Origin: Periplaneta americana
Taxonomy: Eukaryota > Arthropoda > Insecta > Blattodea > Blattidae
Assembly (NCBI RefSeq): GCF_040183065.1
Contig: NC_091130.1
Coordinates: 123,413,914-123,477,913, forward strand
Length of the DNA: 64,000 bases
Direction: 5' to 3'
The first letter of the stretch is position 1; each line of letters starts with the position of its first letter. This document shows positions 34,213-45,964 of this stretch, piece by piece. The position numbers and the translations under genes are program-made. The notes beneath the pieces were generated by a model that saw only the letters and a list, made by a program, of their open reading frames with translations, was not told where the DNA came from and ran no database searches.

Positions 34213-35063
34213 TTTATACACATTAGAAAAGATGTAAATACCTTATTTTAGTCGTTTAACAATGAGTGGGAAATGTCTGCTAAAAATACGCTTATAAGCC
34301 AATGGCATTTTCTCAACTATGACGGCGAAGGCTCTTATCTTCTCTGCAATGTTAGAAAACAGACTCGTTAACCTCCTAAATAACGTCATTCTTTCTTCGA
34401 AAGGGAGAATCCAGACCAAACATTTACGCTCTTGTATGTGATCAAAGCTGAATGTCTAATTTGTGCGATCAGAATTCGTGCTTGCATCTTCGTGGCAAGA
34501 GTTGCGTTACTGAAACAAAGGCATGCACACAGACACTCACACGCGTTGTTAGCGAACTAATTGTAAGGAAATCTCTAGAGAATCAGATTCTCTGATGAAG
34601 GTGAGCTTGTTACCGAATCCATACATCATGCCCCGCAGCCACCAGGTGGATAATGGAGTCAGAACGACACAACCTGTCACGATATGACTTAGTAGATGAA
34701 TCTAATCTCTGGATGGAGCTTTTGATGGGGATAGATTTCCATTAACACCCATTGAGGATAATGGCTTTGATTAAAGGGAGTGCTGAAGGAATTAATTCAT
34801 GTTTACTGATCCCACATAACTCAGATCATTTCTGGGATAAATAGATGATTTTAGAACGGGTTCACTTAGCAATGTCTCATATTTCAGGTAAAGACTCGAA
34901 ATCAATCCCTGTGTGAATTATTTGTAAGGGAATCAAAGTATGTTCGAAAAATAATGACAATGCCATAAGTCTCACGAAACTATTCTGCGATAATAATCTG
35001 TGATGCGTGAGTATCCATAAGCTCATACAGCACAAGCTTTAACATAACCTAAATAACATAAAT
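34213..35063. other. No recognisable feature
   Basis: No ORF, repeat end or target duplication could be supported here. Confidence 0.45.
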
Positions 35064-35328
35064 AGTCCACACCTGTGGAGTAACGGTCAGCGCGTATGGC
35101 TGCGAAACCAGGTGGCCCGGGTTCGAATCCCGGTGGGGGCAAGTTACCTGGTTGAGGTTTTCTCAGGGGTTTTCCCTCAACCCAATGCGAGCAAATGCTG
35201 GGTAACTTTCAGTGCTGGACCCCGGACTCATTTCACCGGTATTATCACCTTTATATCATTCAGACGCTAAATAACCTAGATGTTGATACAGCGTCGTAAA
35301 ATAACCCAATAAAATAAAATGAAATAAT
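35064..35328 (+). mobile_element. SINE family B, full length
   Basis: tRNA-like head (CCTGTGGAGTAACGGTCAGC as A-box region; GGGTTCGAATCCCGGTGGGG as B box). The body is ACCTGGTTGAGGTTTTCTCA, and the tail ends GTCGTAAAATAACCCAATAA with AT-rich sequence. The flanks AATAACATAAATAG and AATAATATAAATAAG are an imperfect duplication. Confidence 0.92.
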
Positions 35329-35394
35329 AATATAAATAAGGTAAACGATATAAAATTTTGCTTAAGGATGACGAAATGAACATTAATCATTTCT

Positions 35395-36690
35395 TCTTCT
35401 TCTTCTTCTTCTTCTGCCTGACAAGTGTCAGGCCACAAGGCCTGTCACTGTCTCACATCAAATTTTCACGCCATCTCTTATGTGGTACATAATCATAAAT
35501 TGCCTTTACGAGTCTACTATTACCCAATCTTTCCAAATGATGTTTCCAATTAGACTGATATTGAACAATGTAATCTGAAGGCTCATTCACAATGAAAATT
35601 AAACTTAACGTAAGCGTTAACTTAATGTAAATGTTACAGTAAAATCAAGAAATCATACCATCATTCAAGATGGGGACATAAACATAACAACAAACATACT
35701 TGGTAACCATGGAAACATAACAAAGACGCCATTTCCTCATATTCTGTCGTATACTTCAGCGCTCCACGATTGTGTTCTGTTTGCAAATCACGTAAGCCAC
35801 TGCCTGCTGGATCGCATCCTATAGCTGCGTAAACTGCCTGCTCTATCAAAGTTATTTTGCCGCTAGGTGGCAGGCAGTACCCACCGCTATTAAGTCACTA
35901 CCTGCCACCTTGTGGTTACTCGCGCATAACCGTTGATTGGGCAGGCAGTGTAAACAGCTATAGGGTGTGATCCAGCAGGCAGTGACGTAAGCATAAGCAT
36001 GAACGTTTGGAGTTTGCAAGCTTTCATGTTAACGTCTTACGGTAAAGTTAATGTCAGGGTTTATGTGAATCATTGTGAATGATCCCATTTGGTAACCTGG
36101 CCGCAAACTCCTGTGTTTATGTTACTGGTATGTTTAATTTTCATTGTGAATGGGTCTTAAAACTGGTTGAGTTTTTAGTTCCTTTAAAATTTCACAATTT
36201 GTTTTCAGATCCCATTTAGTATAGCCCGCTGTTCTTCGCATGAATCGCATTTCACAAGCCGTTATTCTGCTTTTATCTGCTTTCCTCAGTGTCCTTGCTT
36301 CGCTGCCATAGCTGAGCATCGGTCGTGCCAATGTGTTGTAGAGACGTATGTGGGTGGGTTTCTGAACCAAGGATGGTTTCATCACACTATTTATAATGCC
36401 CATAGCTCTTGTGTATTTATTAATTTTCTGTGATATGTCCAATTCTTCAAAAATGGAAAGATTGTAACCTAAATATGGGAAACTATTACATCTTTCTGAT
36501 ATTTTATTATCGAGAAAAAATTTACTTTGTATAGGATATTTCCCACAGAATGCCATAATTTTTGTTTTATCTGTTGAAATTTCCATATTATATGTGGCTG
36601 CTACTTGCTGCAAATTATATATTGACCTTTGGAGGTCGTCTTCTGAAAGTGTTAATAATATCAAATCATCTGCAAAGGGAATTGAATCCA
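35395..36690 (-). pseudogene. Non-LTR endonuclease-RT element (family T), split by a MITE
   Basis: The minus strand encodes the RT palm and C-terminus: PFADDLILLTLSEDDLQRSI (FADD catalytic motif), YNMEISTDKTKIMAFCG, FPYLGYNLSIFEELDISQKI, RPMLSYGSEARTLRKADKSR and ILKELKTQPV. A MITE (35579-36157) interrupts it. Beyond the MITE the frame resumes as DYIVQYQSNWKHHLERLGN and VPHKRWRENL. The element ends in a GC-rich hairpin (GGCCTTGTGGCC) and a (GAA)n tail near 35395-35416. The 5' end is truncated at about 36690, next to a Penelope-like remnant on the other strand. Confidence 0.85.
35579..36157. mobile_element. 579-bp MITE, PIF/Harbinger-like, inserted in the RT
   Basis: The ends AGGCTCATTCACAATGAAAA and the complement of AGACCCATTCACAATGAAAA are inverted repeats. 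They resemble the ends of the 191-bp MITE at 8497. On the minus strand the flanking trinucleotides are TTA and TCA, and keeping one TTA gives an uninterrupted PVLDYIV reading of the host RT. Inside is a second inverted repeat: CACTGCCTGCTGGATC at about 35798 and its complement at about 35970. Confidence 0.82.
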
Positions 36691-36699
36691 ATGTAGAAA

Positions 36700-37068
36700 C
36701 TGTCGCAACTATTGCATGTGAGTTTGTATACGCCTGTGTGGCTGGACAGACAGTCAGATCATTCCAAACTCGATACAAAGAACACATTAAAGCAATAACC
36801 AGACGACACAATACATCTACATACGCCGAACACATAACTAATGCCAGCCACACATGCAATAACATAAATACAGACATGGAAATCCTACGCATTCAACCCA
36901 AAAACCAAAAACTCTACACACTAGAACAATATGAAATGTACAGACACACTAAAACACACCTCAATCAAATTCTCAACACACAGATCAATTTCAGAACACA
37001 CACACTATTTGACTCAACGTTTCATCACACGAACGGACCCACACAACAGGCAGAAAAGTTGAGATGAC
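36700..37068 (+). pseudogene. Penelope-like element C-terminus (GIY-YIG endonuclease remnant)
   Basis: The plus-strand frame encodes FVYACVAGQTVRSFQTRYKE, then HIKAITRRHNTSTYAEHITN, DMEILRIQPKNQKLYTLEQY and EMYRHTKTHLNQILNTQI. This follows the GIY-YIG layout of Penelope-like elements (V-Y-x-GQT-RSF-RYKEH, then a C-terminal Glu in EQYE). The second half of the YIG motif is altered to CVAG. The RT domain is absent because the element is 5'-truncated at about 36700. It is followed by the structured tail GAGGATGATATGATGAAGCA. Confidence 0.75.
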
Positions 37069-37149
37069 GCCGAGACACAGAAGGCTCTGAGGATGATATG
37101 ATGAAGCACCGAAACAGCTGTAAGCCGCACATGTTTACATAATTAACAC

Positions 37150-38072
37150 GAGTAAGATCGTCATTTAATCAATTATTTAAAATTATTTTAAGAAAAACCA
37201 AATTTATTGTAGTAGTACAAAGTAGCGAAAAGAAAAAAAATTATAAATTCACTCAATTTCTTTTACTTAAAAAAATTATGAAAATAGTACATTCAAGGGT
37301 GCTTACAACAATCAGTGACTTCTGTACATAATTTACATGTCTGTCATGCTCATAAGATCAGTAATTTTCCGTTATAATGAAGTGAACCTGTTGATTGCGG
37401 TTCTAAAAACAGCAACAGGGTACTCCGACCACCAACTCTCAACGCTCGTGAATAGCATGCATTTACATTACAGGAAATATTTCGGTTAATCCAAAATCTT
37501 GTAATCCGAATAGATCTTAGTCCCAATTAGTTCGGATTAAGGAGACTCTACTGTATTTCTATTTAAAATCGTACTCATCTTTGAACATAATTCCGTTTTT
37601 TATAAAGTGCATATTGCCAAAATGGGAGGAAGATCTTATAGATACACTGTAGTCCTTTTTCCACAAGAAGGAAACTAAGCTTTTATTGTGTGTCGAACTC
37701 ATCTGAACAAATTGTGGAAAATTTCTGGTGGTCTGCTTACATATCTCTTGCCTCTGAGTTTATGGTTTAGTAGTACATTTTATAAATCCTCTTTTCATAT
37801 TCTTAGAATATATAAGCATCAGTTCTTTTATCCACTTTTTATTTAAAGAGTACTTTCTTAATATTGTAGTTGTAAATCCCTGGTAGAGTGGACAAGAAGG
37901 TCTGATGGCTTATCCCTACCAGATTAAATAAAAAATAAATTAAATGAATAAATAAATAAGTTAATTAATTAAGCAAATAAATAAATAAATAAACAAAGGA
38001 TGCTCTTTAAATAAACAAATTGTAGATAAAAACTAATAGGAACATATTCGAGGATTATAAGAATATATAATC
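37150..38072. other. No gene; possible pogo-like terminus near 37535
   Basis: AGTTCGGATTAAGGAGACTC followed by TACTGTA (37529-37557) resembles the terminal repeat of pogo/Tigger elements. A matching opposite end was not found. Confidence 0.35.
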
Positions 38073-39034
38073 TTTTCGCTGTAACAAAAATCCTAATATA
38101 AACAATAGCACGTGACAGAAGTGAGGCTTCATTGGCCGCTGTTTGGCGGCATAGATTCTCAGTACGTGTTCCCGTACACACCTGTGGAGTAACGGCTAGC
38201 GCGTCTGGCCGCGAAACCAGGTGGTTCGGGTTCGATTCCCGGTTGGGACAAGTTATCCGGTTGAGGTTTTTTCCATGGTTTTCCCTCAACCCAATATGAG
38301 CAAATGCTGGGTAACTTTCGGTGCTGGACCCCGGACTCATTTCACTGGCATTATCACCTTCATCTCATTCAGACGCTAAATAACCTAAGATGTTGATAAA
38401 GCGTCGTAAAATAACCTACTAAAATAAAAATAAAAAATGAAGTGCGTGTTCCCGCCTACTGTTATACATTCTGTTTCATGTTAAACATTTCCCGTTACTC
38501 GTCAAGTACGCCTAACCTCACTACTATGCATTCGTTTGCTTAGGAAACATTTACTTTATAATTACTCTAATTAAACTCACATAACTTATTATATTACATT
38601 TGAGAATATTTGTTTTTCTCAGCTTTTGAGAGACTTTCTACTCTTATGTTTAATAACCAAATACACCGAGGATGCAGAAGCCATACTTCAGTACCACGTG
38701 CTTACGTGAACAACTACGAGATCAAGTGACGCCAGCTTGTTACAAAAACAGACTACTTCGGTATTATTGTTTGTATTCATCCGCGTTCATAGTACATCAC
38801 AAAATATAAAAGTAGATTTTCTTTTACACATCGATTTACATATGAGTGAATTTATATGTTTCATTGTATTTAACAAATAGAATTCAATTTTTTTAATTTC
38901 AAATAATACAATATGATAGTTTCCAAATACGGACTATATTTTCCTGCGTCATGTGAGTGTTTCGACTGTGAGCCAATCACGGGTATAACAGCCACGTGCT
39001 TGTGTTTACATTAGGATTTTTCTTACAGCGAAAA
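38073..39034. mobile_element. TIR element with TTTTCGCTGTAA ends, containing a SINE
   Basis: The left end TTTTCGCTGTAACAAAAATC (38073) and the complement of TTTTCGCTGTAAGAAAAATC (ending 39034) are inverted repeats of about 44 bp with few mismatches, reaching inward to AGCACGTG. A family B SINE lies inside. No ORF and no clear duplication, so the class is unknown. Confidence 0.65.
38175..38440 (+). mobile_element. SINE family B, full length, second copy
   Basis: Head (CTGTGGAGTAACGGCTAGCG; GGTTCGATTCCCGG), body and tail as at 35064. It is flanked by AGTACGTGTTCCCG (38161-38174) and AGTGCGTGTTCCCG (38441-38454), a 14-bp duplication with one mismatch. Confidence 0.95.
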
Positions 39035-39773
39035 CAGTATAGTATATGCAGGATGTCTTTCCGAACAAGGGAGGGGTGATAGTAGGAGTAAAAATAAAAT
39101 ATATAAAATTTAATGGTATGACGTTGTTACCAGAAGAGATGATACTAAAGATATGCTACTTGAGCTAAATTACTGCTGTGAGCAGTATGGAATGAAAATA
39201 AATGCAAACAAGACAAAGACCAAGGTTATAGTGAGAAAAATAAAAAGGCTAAACATACGAATTCGGAATGAGGCAGTAGAGCAAGTGGACAGCTTAAAGT
39301 ATATTTTGGGTGTACTATAAGCAGTAGCATGAGTTGTTGCCAGGATGTCAAAAGGATGATAGCTGTGACAAAGGAATTTTATAATAGAAGACGGAGCATA
39401 TTTAAGGACCTCTGGAAAAAGAAATAAGGAAGAAACTAGTGAAGTGCTTTGTATGGAGTGTGGCAATGTATGGTACAGAAATATCGACATTACGACGAAG
39501 TGAAAAGAAGCGACTATAGGAATTTTAAATGTTGATAAGAAGAAGAATGGAGCGTGTGAAGTGACAGGCAAAATAAGAAATGAAGCTGTATTGGAAAGAG
39601 TGGGTATTTCACTGCAAACCCAGTTTCCTCCTATCTTTCCTATTATCTGCCTTCTTCTTTGTTTCCGCGTATGATCCAGTTGATGAAAGATTCTGAAACT
39701 GTTCAGAAAGAGAAAAATGTATTAGATGGGTCACTGGCTGAGAAGAAACTGCCTACTGAAGGATGCACTAGAA

Positions 39774-40693
39774 CAGGGATGTCGAACAGCGCTCTCAAAC
39801 TGTGAAACGATTAATGCTGTTTCCTACTTTAGCTGAGGTGAAACGACAGTCGGTCAGCTCGCTGTAGCAGTGTTCTGTACGCAGTGTGTTTATCAAATCT
39901 TGCGGCTGGTATGGTTATGGAACGACGATTCAATAGTGAATGGACGGATACATATTTATTTATCTTAAAGGACGGAAAGGCACATTGCTTAACATGTAGA
40001 AAAGGACTTGGATACATTAGCCATCATAATATTAAAAGGCATTTTAATTCTACACGTCATGCTGAAGCTTAAAGATCAGAAAAGTTATCCGGTGAAAAGA
40101 CTGTAGACGAATTAAAATCAAGATTGAATTCAGAAAACCTTCCATTATCATCGGGTGTTAGTAGAACGAGCTTGCTTCGTGCTAGCTACAAAATTTGTGA
40201 AATTATTGCAACTGCTTCAAAACAACTCGTATTCACTGACGGAGAATTTGTGAAAGGCTGTCTCATAGCTGTTGCAAAAGGGACATGTCCAGAATTCGTT
40301 AATGATTTTAAATCTATATGTTTGTCTCGTAATATTGTTGCAGAGCACGTATCATAAATGGGAGATAACTACCGACCGGAAAGATACGGCACAGCTAGCT
40401 GCAGTATATTCATGAGTGTCGATTCAGATTTTAATGTTCATGGGGATCTTGTAGATGTCATTTCACTAAAGTATCGAACTCGAGGAGAAGATGTTTTTGA
40501 ATCTATAACCAAAACTATGAACAAATCTCAAGTTACTCTGAAAGTAATTAATTTTATGCATCAAAACAGTTTACGTTTTTGAACTTGAAGTTCAACTGTT
40601 ACAGCACATACAGACTAAGTTGATATTTTAAATATCATATTAACAACATTATTATTATTATTATTATTACTATTATTATTACTATTATTATTA

Positions 40694-40752
<59 letters not shown>

Positions 40753-40807
40753 TATTTCCGTCACTAACAAACAACATTTATGGAATGACCTAGTAGATAA
40801 AACTCTA

Positions 40808-40866
<59 letters not shown>

Positions 40867-41116
40867 CATCATCATAATTCGTCCTCAGGTAGGCTACATT
40901 CTTAGTTTATCAGAGTTCATCAAGTGCAAATCTAAACTGAGTTCCTAATCAATTGGTAAGATGTATAAAAGTTATCAAAGTACCAGCCGCCGCAGTTTCG
41001 CTTTTGTTTACGATCATTCGGCCGGACTGCCTGCTACCTGTGTTCAACCGTTGCACGGTAAGGGAGGAGTGAAGGCTCTACAGTTCACAACTCGAGAGCG
41101 CTGTTCGACATCCCTG
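39774..41116 (+). mobile_element. hAT transposon, internally deleted
   Basis: Inverted ends CAGGGATGTCGAACAGCGCT (39774) and the complement ending at 41116. The 8-bp target duplication CACTAGAA lies at 39766-39773 and 41117-41124. Ends starting CAGGG with an 8-bp duplication, plus a BED-type transposase start, identify hAT. It carries two (ATT)n microsatellites at about 40645-40750 and 40808-40866. Confidence 0.92.
39884..40582 (+). pseudogene. hAT transposase N-terminal half (BED finger, GTF2IRD2/ZBED-like)
   Basis: One reading frame with two stops (40070-40072 and 40355-40357). The first part encodes FNSEWTDTYLFILKDGKAHC and LTCRKGLGYISHHNIKRHFN, a BED-like zinc finger (C-x2-C, then H-x-x-x-x-H after RHFN). 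Next come LLRASYKICEIIATASKQLV and FTDGEFVKGCLIAVAKG, typical of this hAT branch. The last part (SVDSDFNVHGDLVDVISLKY) begins after a deletion that removed the first catalytic Asp segment. The RNase H-like core and the C-terminal dimerisation domain are gone. Confidence 0.8.
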
Positions 41117-41462
41117 CACTAGAAGGAATGGTGAACGGGAGAAGAGTTTGGGGCAGAAGAAGATATCAGAAGATGGACGACATTAAGATAAATGGATCAT
41201 AAGCGGAGACAAAGGGGAAGGCAGAAAATAGGAAAGATAAGAGAAAGCTGGGTTTGCAGTGAAATACCTGCCCTTGAGTAGAAAACTGCGAATCAATGAA
41301 TATAGTATGATTCTGTGAAATTTTACGAGCTAATGATAGAATTCGGAAAGTATTGTCTGGTATTTACTAACCTTGATATGAATAGTCAGTGTAACCAGCT
41401 AACATCCAACTCTAAGCCATCTTCCAGAAACGTTTCTGCAAACGTTATTTCTTGGTATGTAC

Positions 41463-43222
41463 TATAGGTGGGGGAAAATATAACGAAACGGTTATTTTGG
41501 AACAGTTCCTTGCTTGGAACTGTTCCAAAACGTAACAGCACCTTGGAATACTACGTTCCAAAATAACGCTTGTACGAAATACTTGCTGTTACAAAATACT
41601 CGTTTCACTTTGGAACTACATTATGACAACGCCTGTTCCACAGAACGGAACATGTTTGACACTATTGAAAGCAATGGCGCCAACATTTAGAAAACACTGG
41701 GTGGGCTTAAACATTTGTGGTATAAGTTAAATAAGTATAAATGATTGGAAAACTATAAATGATTGGAATGACCTACCTGCAGCGGGCTTTGAGGGCTGTC
41801 CTTCCTTAAGGAGATTCAAGAATAATTTAAAAAGTTGTATATAAAGTGAAAATTAGAATTAAGGTGACATTCAACATTTAATTTTTTTAAGGTGACATGT
41901 ATTTATCTAGCCTGACGAGTTTACTTCCTTGGTTTGAATTGTAAATAATTTAAAACTAGCGTGTAAGAGGGCCTTAGACTAGAAATGTTTAGTTTAAATG
42001 TAGTTCTGTTTATAAGTATGCATAAGGGTGTAATTATTTGACTTATTTGAACTGTTGTATCAGTGAAGCGAGGTGAGTCAGTGAAGTTATGGTTTTACAG
42101 TGCAGTGAACAGTTCCGATCAGTGATAATTTATAGCGTCAATGAAATGTGTTCTATAGTGTCAGTGAAATGTGTTACAGAGTGTCAGTGAAATGTGTGCT
42201 AAAGTGTCAGTGAAATGCGTCATAGTGCCACTACAGGGAATGAGATGAGAGTAAAGTGAAAGACTATTGAAACTTATGTAGGACCTATACATAATTATGT
42301 AGGTTGTATTGTAAAATGAGGTATTTTATTTTATGTTTTATTATTATTGTGTTAAATTGTATTATGTATTATTATTGTATTGTGTGTAAAATTGTATATG
42401 TGTTGTAAAATTGTATTGTGTATAGTAAATTTTATTGTGTATTGGTTATCATTTTATTGTGTATTGTTAATATTGTACATACCACTGCCACCGGGTGCTT
42501 GCCCACTTGCAGTGTAAATAAATACATACAATTATAACACGATAAATTTACTCGGATCCTACGAGCACATATAAATTGCGCGCACTGTTTGGAAGCAGAA
42601 TTGGGAACCTTTCGTGGCACTGAAAGAAAGTATGTTGGAATCTAAAGTGAAAGATAAATAGTAAAGATATGGATAGCCTCTTTCAAAAATCTACACTTTA
42701 TCTTGAAACTGAGTACAGGATTCTATCAAACAATTATTAACATAATGCCTGTATTATAGAACAATAATTACATTTTGAATTTTATCAAGAGAGATGAAAA
42801 TATATAGGTTATGTTTTATTTACAAACATTTTACATTTTTAGTTTCATTTCCATTTCTTGAAATTGAACTAAATTGAGCCTTCCGTTGAAACATGACCAT
42901 TGTCGAAATTTTTTATTTAGAAAAATATAACGGTAAATTTTCATATTTCATTACAATGAGATTATTACTCTTCATGACGGTAAGAATATGAATTTTAGCA
43001 CGGTTAGGTGGAAATAATTATGTCTTTTATTTACTAATTTTTGGAGAAATTGAACACTATTGTAAACTTGAACTCAGCAGAAGAGAAAGATTGGGTTAGG
43101 TTTTATTTATCACTGGGATCAACTTCGATTTTGTGACCAATAAAATTTACAAATAATTTAAAATTCCATTACATTTCCTGCTTCGAAAAAACCTGACCTA
43201 CAAATACAACTTGGCATTAAGA

Positions 43223-43253
<31 letters not shown>

Positions 43254-43566
43254 CACGAATTCACACCTCGGCTCACTATGACATCATACTGCATCACATG
43301 GCATATAGGGAAGTATATGATCATTTAGCGTCCTAAATACCACTGTTATATTACATACTAGTAGTACGTACCTGTTCCAAAATACTACTGTTCCATCAGA
43401 TACTAGTTAACCGTGCGGTTCCAAGCAAAGACGTTCCAAGATACCACTGTGCACCTTGTACTTACACACAATTTACTTATGGTACTGTTATTTCGGATCT
43501 GTTATTTATTTTCAAGAAACTGGGACAGTAGGAACTGTTACGAGAAAATAACTTTTCCCATCCCTA
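41463..43566. mobile_element. hAT-like non-autonomous element, copy 1
   Basis: The ends read TATAGGTGGGGGAAAATATA at the left and, as reverse complement, TAGGGATGGGAAAAGTTATT at the right. The 8-bp duplication GTATGTAC is at 41455-41462 and 43567-43574. Inside are repeated GTTCCAAAATAAC motifs and a retroelement tail (about 41725-42535). A poly-T run lies at 43227-43253. No transposase is present. Confidence 0.85.
41725..42535 (+). pseudogene. 3' end of a non-LTR retroelement inside the hAT copy
   Basis: The insert starts with a C-terminal RT-like tail: DWNDLPAAGFEGCPSLRRFK then NNLKSCI and a stop (41757-41842). This pattern (W-x-LP...F-K-L) closes many CR1/Jockey-type ORFs. A ~690-bp 3' UTR follows, ending ACCACTGCCACCGGGTGCTT, GCAGTGTAAATAAATACATA. 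The same UTR end occurs antisense at about 52440-52510. The insertion is placed by comparing the two hAT copies; no clear target duplication was seen. Confidence 0.65.
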
Positions 43567-45897
43567 GTATGTACTCTCATCACTTTGTAGTACAGAGACA
43601 TCATTTTATTTTTACTAACATTTTTAATATTAACCTGTCTATGCCTTTAGAGAACCGGAAACGCCGCTTGCTCCCCCCTCCAAGACTAGAGTTCGATGAT
43701 ACTGGCGTAAAACACAAATCACTCTACTAGGTATAGGAAGGAAGAAAAGTACTTCATCCATTTACGTAAACTAGGAAATATCGGGACTTTGAGTTTGATA
43801 ATTTTCATTAGGTTTTTCTTTAATCAAAGTACAGTACTTTATTAAGAATAAGTGTTTTTACTCACGAACTGAGCTATCCATGCGAACGTATTCATTATGC
43901 ACTGTATATTATACTGTCTACAGCACATTAGCGTACAATATAGAGAATAATGAAGTTCAATTGAAAAATAATCATAATATGAATATTTAAACACAATTTT
44001 GAAAATGGTGGCCGTTCATTTCGATACAGGCTTCAGTTCTTTTGTGCATATTATCGCTCTATAGATTATTGCATCTAATTCCAATTGCCAGTTTCGTCCT
44101 TCGTACTAGTAACTCATGTTGAAATAATTCTGTACCTACTCTACGTACTGTAAATTCAATCTTCACTTCTGCCCGACCCGAAAATATAAAATTACTCAGA
44201 CATGCTATCTACTCTCCGTCCAAGTGGTTATGCCGCAGGATTGTAGAAAGGGAGGAAATCACGTGACAGTTAATTACTTAACGAGGCCCTTTTATTTAAG
44301 TTAAATTAAACGGCTGTATAATATTACGTAAACGTCCAATTCCTAAGAGAAATTAATGTTTTCAGAAAAGAGCTAAGACAGCCCAGCTTTTACAGAGGGG
44401 CGAGCAGAAGCAGGTGGGGGAAATCGGGATGCGACGTAGGCAAACGGACAGTACCTGTGCGAAAATATGATTCAATATTGAAAGCTCTTTCGTCACTGGA
44501 AAACGCGAACATATTTCTGGAACGTACTATACTCAGTAGAGGTGGGGAAAAAATAACGTAACAGTTATTTTGGAACCGTTCCTTGTTTGGAACTGTTCCA
44601 AAAAGTAACAGCACCTTGGAACACTATGTTCCAAAATAACAGTGTTGCTCTGAGCTAGTACGAAATACTTGCGGTTACAAATACTCGTCTCACTTTGGAA
44701 CCACATTATGACAACGCCTGTTCCACAGAACGGAACATGTTTGGTATATACTATTGAAAGCAGTGACGCCAACTTTTGAAAAACAGTGGGTGGGCTCAAA
44801 CATTTGACGAGCCTTATGTTAAATAAATCTCACAACAGGATAAATTATTGGATGGGCTCGGATTCCACGAGCCCATATAAGTTGGCGCCACTGTTTGAAA
44901 GCAGAATTAGGAATCCTTTCGTCGTACTGAAACAAATGTTGGAAACTAAAGTAAAAGATAAATAGTAAAGATACGAAGATAGTCTTTAAAAATGTACACA
45001 TTATCTTGGAACTGATGTTAATTAAGTATAGGATTCTATCAAATAACATAATGCCTGTATTATAGTAACTATATTGTAAATTTTATGAAGGGAGTTGAAA
45101 ATATATAGGTTATGTTTTATTTCCAAATATTTTACAGTTTTAGTTTCATTACCAATTCTTAAAATTAAACTAAAATCTGTTGAAACATGACTGTATTATT
45201 GGAGTTCTTTTGTTTAAAAAAAAAGTACAACGGTAAATTTTCATATATTTCATTACTATGAGATTCCTATTCTTCATGACGGTACATTATTAATATGAAT
45301 TTTAGCACGGCCGAAATTATTATAGCTTTTATTTCTGCATTTTTGGAGAAATTGAACACTACTGTGACCTTCAGCTAAGCAGAAGAGGAAGAATAAATTA
45401 GGTTTTATTTACCACTGGGATCTATTTCGATTTCGTGACCGATTTACAAATAATTTAAAATTACATTACATTTCCTGCTTCGAACAAACCTGATCTACGA
45501 ATTCAATTTAGCATTAGAAAAGATTTCATTTCCAGGAATTCACATCTCGACTCATTATGACATCGTACTGCATCACATGGCATACAGGGAAGTAGGCCTA
45601 TGTGATCATTTAGCATCCGTACATGTTCTTAAATACCACTGTTACAATACGTACTAGTAGTACGTGGCTCTTCCACTGTTACGTTAAATACTCCTGTTAC
45701 AAAAAATACTTGCTGTTACAAAAAATAACTTGCTGTTACAAAAAATACTCGATGTTATGGAACTACATTATGAGTCATGACTAAAATAACGTAACTGCCT
45801 GTTCCAAACCATCACTGTTACATTACATACTAGTAGTACTGTACCTGTTATACAAAATACTTGCTGTTACATGTTACAATATACTCGATGTTATGGA

Positions 45898-45964
45898 ACA
45901 CGGCCGACTTGATGCTCCCTTCGCTTTCAAAGGTGAAGCGAAGCTAGCATCAAGTCGGCCGTGT
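45898..45964. repeat. 67-bp mini-hairpin insertion
   Basis: The arms ACACGGCCGACTTGATGCT and AGCATCAAGTCGGCCGTGT are perfect 19-bp complements around a 29-base loop. The flanks repeat ATGGA on both sides (45893-45897 and 45965-45969). The block is GC-richer than its surroundings and absent from hAT-like copy 1, consistent with a very small insertion. Confidence 0.75.

Larger units (their letters stand above)
39110..41290 (+). pseudogene. Family R retroelement, broken by a hAT transposon
   Basis: The plus strand encodes MLLELNYCCEQYGMKINANK, RNEAVEQVDSLKY, FVWSVAMYGTEISTLRRSEK and RNEAVLERVG, with several indels and stops. After a short inverted stretch (39609-39684) it resumes with HWLRRNCLLKDALE. 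This joins across the hAT insertion to GMVNGRRVWGRRRYQKMDDI and ends in ENRKDKRKLGLQ near 41270. It belongs to the family with 3' ends at 6815-9215 and 47205-49215. Confidence 0.78.

Noticed and set aside
37529..37557. pogo/Tigger element
   Set aside because: Only one possible terminus was seen, with no partner end, TA pair or transposase.
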